Under the pieces are notes generated by a model, which saw nothing but the letters and a program-made list of their open reading frames with translations, was not told the DNA's origin and ran no database searches. From JBBUEO01 sp038056915 (GTDB taxonomy: Bacteria > Patescibacteriota > UBA1384 > UBA12157 > JAENIV01): DNA of 14,986 nucleotides. Both the position numbers and the translations under genes were made by a program. The stretch is from the NCBI GenBank assembly GCA_038056915.1, contig JBBUEO010000030.1:1-14986 (forward strand). The letters run 5' to 3'. This document shows positions 12,329-14,986 of this stretch, one piece after another (the stretch's first letter is position 1; each line of letters starts with the position of its first letter).

Positions 12329-13411
12329 TTATTCATCAGCGAGGCGGAATTTGCGAATCGCAATAAATAGAGTAATCACAATCCAACCAAGGACAATAAT
12401 AATATTGCTGGGATTGATAAAGGGTGAGGTATTTTCCAGAGCGATTTGTCTTATCATACGAAGCAACGGGGCTAAGGGTAAATATTGGACAATTGAAAAT
12501 AACCATTTGGGCAATTGATCAATTGGAAAAAAGACGCCGGCTAAAAACATCATTGGGATTGAGATTGCTACGGACATTCCTTGAGCGGCATCGGTTGTCC
12601 GGGAAAAACTGGCGACAGAAAAACCGATGGCCTGAAAAAGCAAACCGCCAAGCAATGCAAATAGAAAAACTAAAAAGATATTGCCTAAAATGTGAGCATC
12701 AAAAAAGTAAATGCCGATGCCTAAAATTAAACTTACTTGGATTAGATTGATTACCAACCTTGATAAAACTTCGGCAAAAACAAATTTCCATGATTTTAAA
12801 GGGGTGGTGGTAATTCTTTTTAAAATTTTGTCCTCGCGGTTTTTAGCCATAGTGATGGCGATTCCTTGGATTGACGAGTTCATTAGCGCCAGTCCAATTA
12901 ATCCTACCAAGACAAAATCAAAATAATTTAGAGACTCATCAGCGGTGGTCTCGATTTTTATCGAATAAATTGGTTTGGCATTTTGGCTTCGAAAATTGAC
13001 GGCCGTCAAAAACTTATCTAAAAAACCTGTTACCACCATATTGGCCTGGGCGTTTGAAGGATCATTAATGACCATAATTTGGTTGGAAGCAGCTGGATTT
13101 TGACTGCCAAAATCAGCTGGGATTTCGACGACAGAAATTATTTTGTTTTTTTTGAGATTGTCTTTGGCGAGATTGATATCGGTTTCTTTTTGGATCTTAA
13201 ATAAATTGGCATCGATCATTGATTTCTCAATATTAGTTGCCAATTCAGTTTGGGAATTATTAATTAAAGCCACGGTGCCGACATTTGTCTTATTGCCGCC
13301 AAAGAAAAAACCAAAAATAATCGTGAACATTAAAGGAAAAAATAGGCTCCAAAACAGAGCCTGACGGCCGCGAATCATCATTTTTAGGTTGGCTACAAAT
13401 AGTTTAATCAT
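12329..13411 (-). CDS. ABC-2 type exporter permease
   Basis: This 360-residue protein has the ABC2_membrane_3 layout: a first membrane span at about 17-37 (LFWSLFFPLMFTIIFGFFFGG), a large outside loop of about 125 residues, then five spans from about 163 on, including 'LALMNSSIQGIAITMAKNREDKILKRITTTPL', the conserved cytoplasmic connection to the ATPase. 'GMSVAISIPMMFLAGVFFPIDQLP' is typical of this family. It overlaps the ATPase gene by four bases (ATGA), so both form one exporter. The cargo is unknown; relatives export drugs, lipids or polysaccharides. Confidence 0.9.
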   Translation of the reverse strand: MIKLFVANLKMMIRGRQALFWSLFFPLMFTIIFGFFFGGNKTNVGTVALINNSQTELATNIEKSMIDANLFKIQKETDINLAKDNLKKNKIISVVEIPADFGSQNPAASNQIMVINDPSNAQANMVVTGFLDKFLTAVNFRSQNAKPIYSIKIETTADESLNYFDFVLVGLIGLALMNSSIQGIAITMAKNREDKILKRITTTPLKSWKFVFAEVLSRLVINLIQVSLILGIGIYFFDAHILGNIFLVFLFALLGGLLFQAIGFSVASFSRTTDAAQGMSVAISIPMMFLAGVFFPIDQLPKWLFSIVQYLPLAPLLRMIRQIALENTSPFINPSNIIIVLGWIVITLFIAIRKFRLADE

Positions 13412-14358
13412 CGTTTAAAATTATTTTCTTCATCGGTAATAGTTTTTCCGGTCAGTTCGATAAAAACATCCTCGAGACTAGCATTCGAGACATCGATGCT
13501 TTCCGGTTTTTGCTTTTGAATTAAATCTATTGCCATATTTAAAGCTTTTTGCGTTTTTAATTTGATCTGATAATGGGCGGTTTTGCCTGGCAAAAGTTTA
13601 ATATCGCAATCTTTGGCCTGACATTTTAAAAGGATATTTTTAATCAGTATTGGATTTTCTTTAGCTAATACCACCTCGATTTTATATGGATTTTTACTTT
13701 TGCTAATTAGCCGGTGAGGTTTATCCAAAGCGATAATTTTACCCTTGTCCATAATCGCGATCCGATCACAAAGTATTTCAGCTTCCTCCATATAATGAGT
13801 GGTTAAAATTATCGTTTTCTGCTGTTTTTTAATCGCCGAAATAATCTCCCAAGTGTTTCGCCGGCCAATTGGGTCTAGGCCGGTAGTCGGTTCATCTAAA
13901 AAAACAATTTCCGGATCATTAATCAAAGCGGCAATAATCGAAAAACGCTGTTTTTGACCGCCGGATAAATTTCTAACATAAGCGTTGGCTTTGTCTTCCA
14001 GAGCGACCATTTTGAAAAGTTTATCCGGCTGGATACTGGTATTATAGAAACTTGCGAAAAGCTCAAAAATTTCTTTTAAACGCAAATTGTCAAAATAAGC
14101 GCTCGATTGGAGCTGGACACCGATTTTTTCTTTGATTTTATTTAAATTACGGCGATTTTCCAAACCTAAAACTTGAATTTCACCAGAAGTTGGTTTTCTA
14201 AGTCCCTCGATCATTTCTAAAGTAGTGGTTTTACCGGCGCCGTTTTCGCCGAGAAGTCCAAAAATCTCGCCTTTATAGACTTCAAAAGAGATCTTATTCA
14301 CCGCCAAAAGGTGGTTATATTTTTTGGTTAAATTTTTGACTTCAATGACTTTGTCCAT
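13408..14358 (-). CDS. ABC transporter ATP-binding protein (ABC-2 exporter)
   Basis: It hydrolyses ATP for the exporter permease next to it. Walker A is GENGAGKTT (about 37-45), the Q-loop is in 'GVQLQSSAYF', the signature is LSGGQKQRFS, Walker B is IVFLDEPTTGLDP, and the switch His is in TTHYMEEAE. The final 95 residues, after 'HRLIS', match the extra C-terminal domain (DUF4162) of the CcmA/DrrA-like branch. 316 residues is normal. Its promoter lies 26-54 bases upstream. No clear Shine-Dalgarno. Confidence 0.93.
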   Translation of the reverse strand: MDKVIEVKNLTKKYNHLLAVNKISFEVYKGEIFGLLGENGAGKTTTLEMIEGLRKPTSGEIQVLGLENRRNLNKIKEKIGVQLQSSAYFDNLRLKEIFELFASFYNTSIQPDKLFKMVALEDKANAYVRNLSGGQKQRFSIIAALINDPEIVFLDEPTTGLDPIGRRNTWEIISAIKKQQKTIILTTHYMEEAEILCDRIAIMDKGKIIALDKPHRLISKSKNPYKIEVVLAKENPILIKNILLKCQAKDCDIKLLPGKTAHYQIKLKTQKALNMAIDLIQKQKPESIDVSNASLEDVFIELTGKTITDEENNFKR

Positions 14359-14383
14359 AACGATTTATTTTCCACACTTTTTT

Positions 14384-14412
14384 AGTGTATCATCAATAAT
14401 ATACTTGGTCAA
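14384..14412 (-). promoter_or_regulatory. Promoter of the ABC exporter operon
   Basis: TTGACC (14407-14412), 17 bases, TACACT (14384-14389) on the minus strand, with the ATPase ATG 25 bases downstream of the -10 box. A small CACT-AGTG hairpin overlaps the -10. It starts just after the terminator of the cassette to the right. Confidence 0.6.
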
Positions 14413-14424
14413 TTTAATTGAAAC

Positions 14425-14444
14425 CCCCGCGCTCACGCGCGGGG
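14425..14444 (-). terminator. GC-rich terminator of the right-hand cassette
   Basis: CCCCGCGC (14437-14444 on the minus strand) pairs perfectly with GCGCGGGG (14425-14432) around GTGA, followed by GTTTC. It shares its CCCCGC...GCGGGG design and short T-run with the terminator at 8703. Confidence 0.8.
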
Positions 14445-14487
14445 TCAAAGTTCCCCCACCGATTTGGTAGCTAAAGAAGCAGTCAGG

Positions 14488-14628
14488 TCACAAAGTACCT
14501 AACCAGCATACAATGCCCCAGATGGCTAGGCCAGCCAAACCAATGGCACAAACGGCTCCAGCGATAATGGCAATGACGGCCGCCGTCGGATTGTTGCTGC
14601 CGGACAAGCTCGAATCAGACGATTTCAT
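14488..14628 (-). CDS. Small single-span membrane peptide (46 aa), unknown
   Basis: The peptide has a polar, Ser/Asn-rich head (MKSSDSSLSGSNNP) followed by one hydrophobic span (about 16-44) rich in Ala, Gly and Ile and holding two Cys, ending shortly after it. AAGGAGG lies seven bases before this ATG; another in-frame ATG two codons upstream is too close to it. The gene is richer in G+C than the ABC genes and is the last of its operon, 44 bases before the terminator. I know no homologue; the orientation and role are open. Confidence 0.65.
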   Translation of the reverse strand: MKSSDSSLSGSNNPTAAVIAIIAGAVCAIGLAGLAIWGIVCWLGTL

Positions 14629-14679
14629 TCCCCATCCTCCTTCTTCGATGAGAAGACCGAGCGGTGAAACAGCTACGGC

Positions 14680-14832
14680 TCAACTTTCGTTTCGCCACCG
14701 CGGGTCATGAACATCATCCCAAAACTGCAAAAACAAGAACGCAAGGCAAGATAAGATGAAGATAATGAACTTCCAGAGCCAGTGTCCTTCTGTCTTTTGG
14801 AGATCAACGTCGCCGGCTGTCTGCGATCCCAT
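14680..14832 (-). CDS. Small single-span membrane peptide (50 aa), unknown
   Basis: A polar N-terminus (MGSQTAGDVDLQKTEG) is followed by one span (about 17-37, WLWKFIIFILSCLAFLFLQFW) and a charged tail (DDVHDPRWRNES). The frame is open upstream to an earlier ATG, but that overlaps the preceding gene. The start at 14832 has GGGGGAAG upstream and lies 16 bases after the preceding stop. It has no relation in sequence to the other small peptide beyond size and one span. Unknown function; G+C-rich like its cassette. Confidence 0.6.
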   Translation of the reverse strand: MGSQTAGDVDLQKTEGHWLWKFIIFILSCLAFLFLQFWDDVHDPRWRNES

Positions 14833-14848
14833 GCGGTCTTCCCCCTTA

Positions 14849-14986
14849 TTAGTGTAGCGATACCGGTCTTGGCAAAACCATATAAGACCATCTTTGCGGT
14901 AAAACATCCAGCTCCATGGCTAGCATTTGCACTAACAATGCCAGCTGTTGAGGATCCTTAATACCAAGAGAGAGTCGCTTCCCATC
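14849..14986 (-). CDS. C-terminal 45 residues of an unknown protein (partial)
   Basis: The gene enters from the right edge and stops at TAA, directly followed by a second TAA. The visible end includes 'DPQQLALLVQMLAMELDVLP', a likely amphipathic helix, then WSYMVLPRPVSLH. No family is recognised. Support comes from the close spacing to the next gene and shared base composition; the fragment alone is short. Confidence 0.5.
   Translation of the reverse strand, partial: DGKRLSLGIKDPQQLALLVQMLAMELDVLPQRWSYMVLPRPVSLH

Noticed and set aside
14673..14907. Longer minus-strand frames around the 50-residue peptide
   Set aside because: One is a different frame, and the other starts inside the preceding gene; the inner ATG has the ribosome site.

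Overview
The window looks like a chromosomal piece of a Candidate Phyla Radiation (Patescibacteria) bacterium. The reasons are an A+T-rich backbone, tightly packed short genes, a minimal thymidylate route built on ThyX, a CHAP-domain cell-wall protein, a CCA-encoded tRNA and tmRNA, and cassettes of very small unknown genes. This assignment is inference; no 16S rRNA or ribosomal protein is present.

Region by region. Positions 1-4272 (minus strand) hold the start of a threonyl-tRNA synthetase gene that seems to lack the usual N-terminal domains. Upstream of it lies a compact operon read dut, UPF0200-like kinase, dCMP deaminase, glyA, thyX, tmk. Deaminase and dUTPase both make dUMP. GlyA supplies methylene-THF, ThyX makes dTMP and returns THF directly, and Tmk phosphorylates dTMP. 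No dihydrofolate reductase is needed. Positions 4282-4717 carry smpB on the plus strand, divergent from dut. Positions 4730-6344 carry a membrane-anchored FAM173-type methyltransferase and a membrane-anchored CHAP amidase-like protein with a folded 5' leader. Positions 6421-6796 hold the tmRNA gene with promoter, pseudoknot 1, tag reading frame (AKPNLAPALA), encoded CCA and terminator. smpB and tmRNA together give the trans-translation pair. An Fe/Mn superoxide dismutase gene follows at 6801-7382.

Positions 7383-8994 are the accessory part. There is a palindrome, a strong promoter, a leader with a 23-bp RNA stem, three small unknown genes of clearly higher G+C with strong Shine-Dalgarno sites, and a 12-bp GC-rich terminator. 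Next come about 170 bases of nested GC-rich hairpins and a promoter with a built-in inverted repeat. That promoter drives a gene in which an Xre-type HTH domain is fused in frame to Hsp20, with a perfect internal Shine-Dalgarno before the Hsp20 part.

Positions 9678-10458 carry uridine kinase and tRNA-Val(GAC). Positions 10487-14412 (minus strand) carry a SAM methyltransferase, an AI-2E family permease, and an ABC-2 exporter permease with its ATPase. Positions 14425-14986 hold the end of a second cassette of tiny unknown genes: a partial C-terminus, two single-span membrane peptides and a GC-rich terminator. Several first genes of transcripts (smpB, dut, udk, the AI-2E permease) have a -10 box so close to the ATG that the mRNA should be leaderless or nearly so, while internal genes often use Shine-Dalgarno sites.

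Promoters and folds were read by eye. Family assignments rest on recognised motifs, not on database searches.
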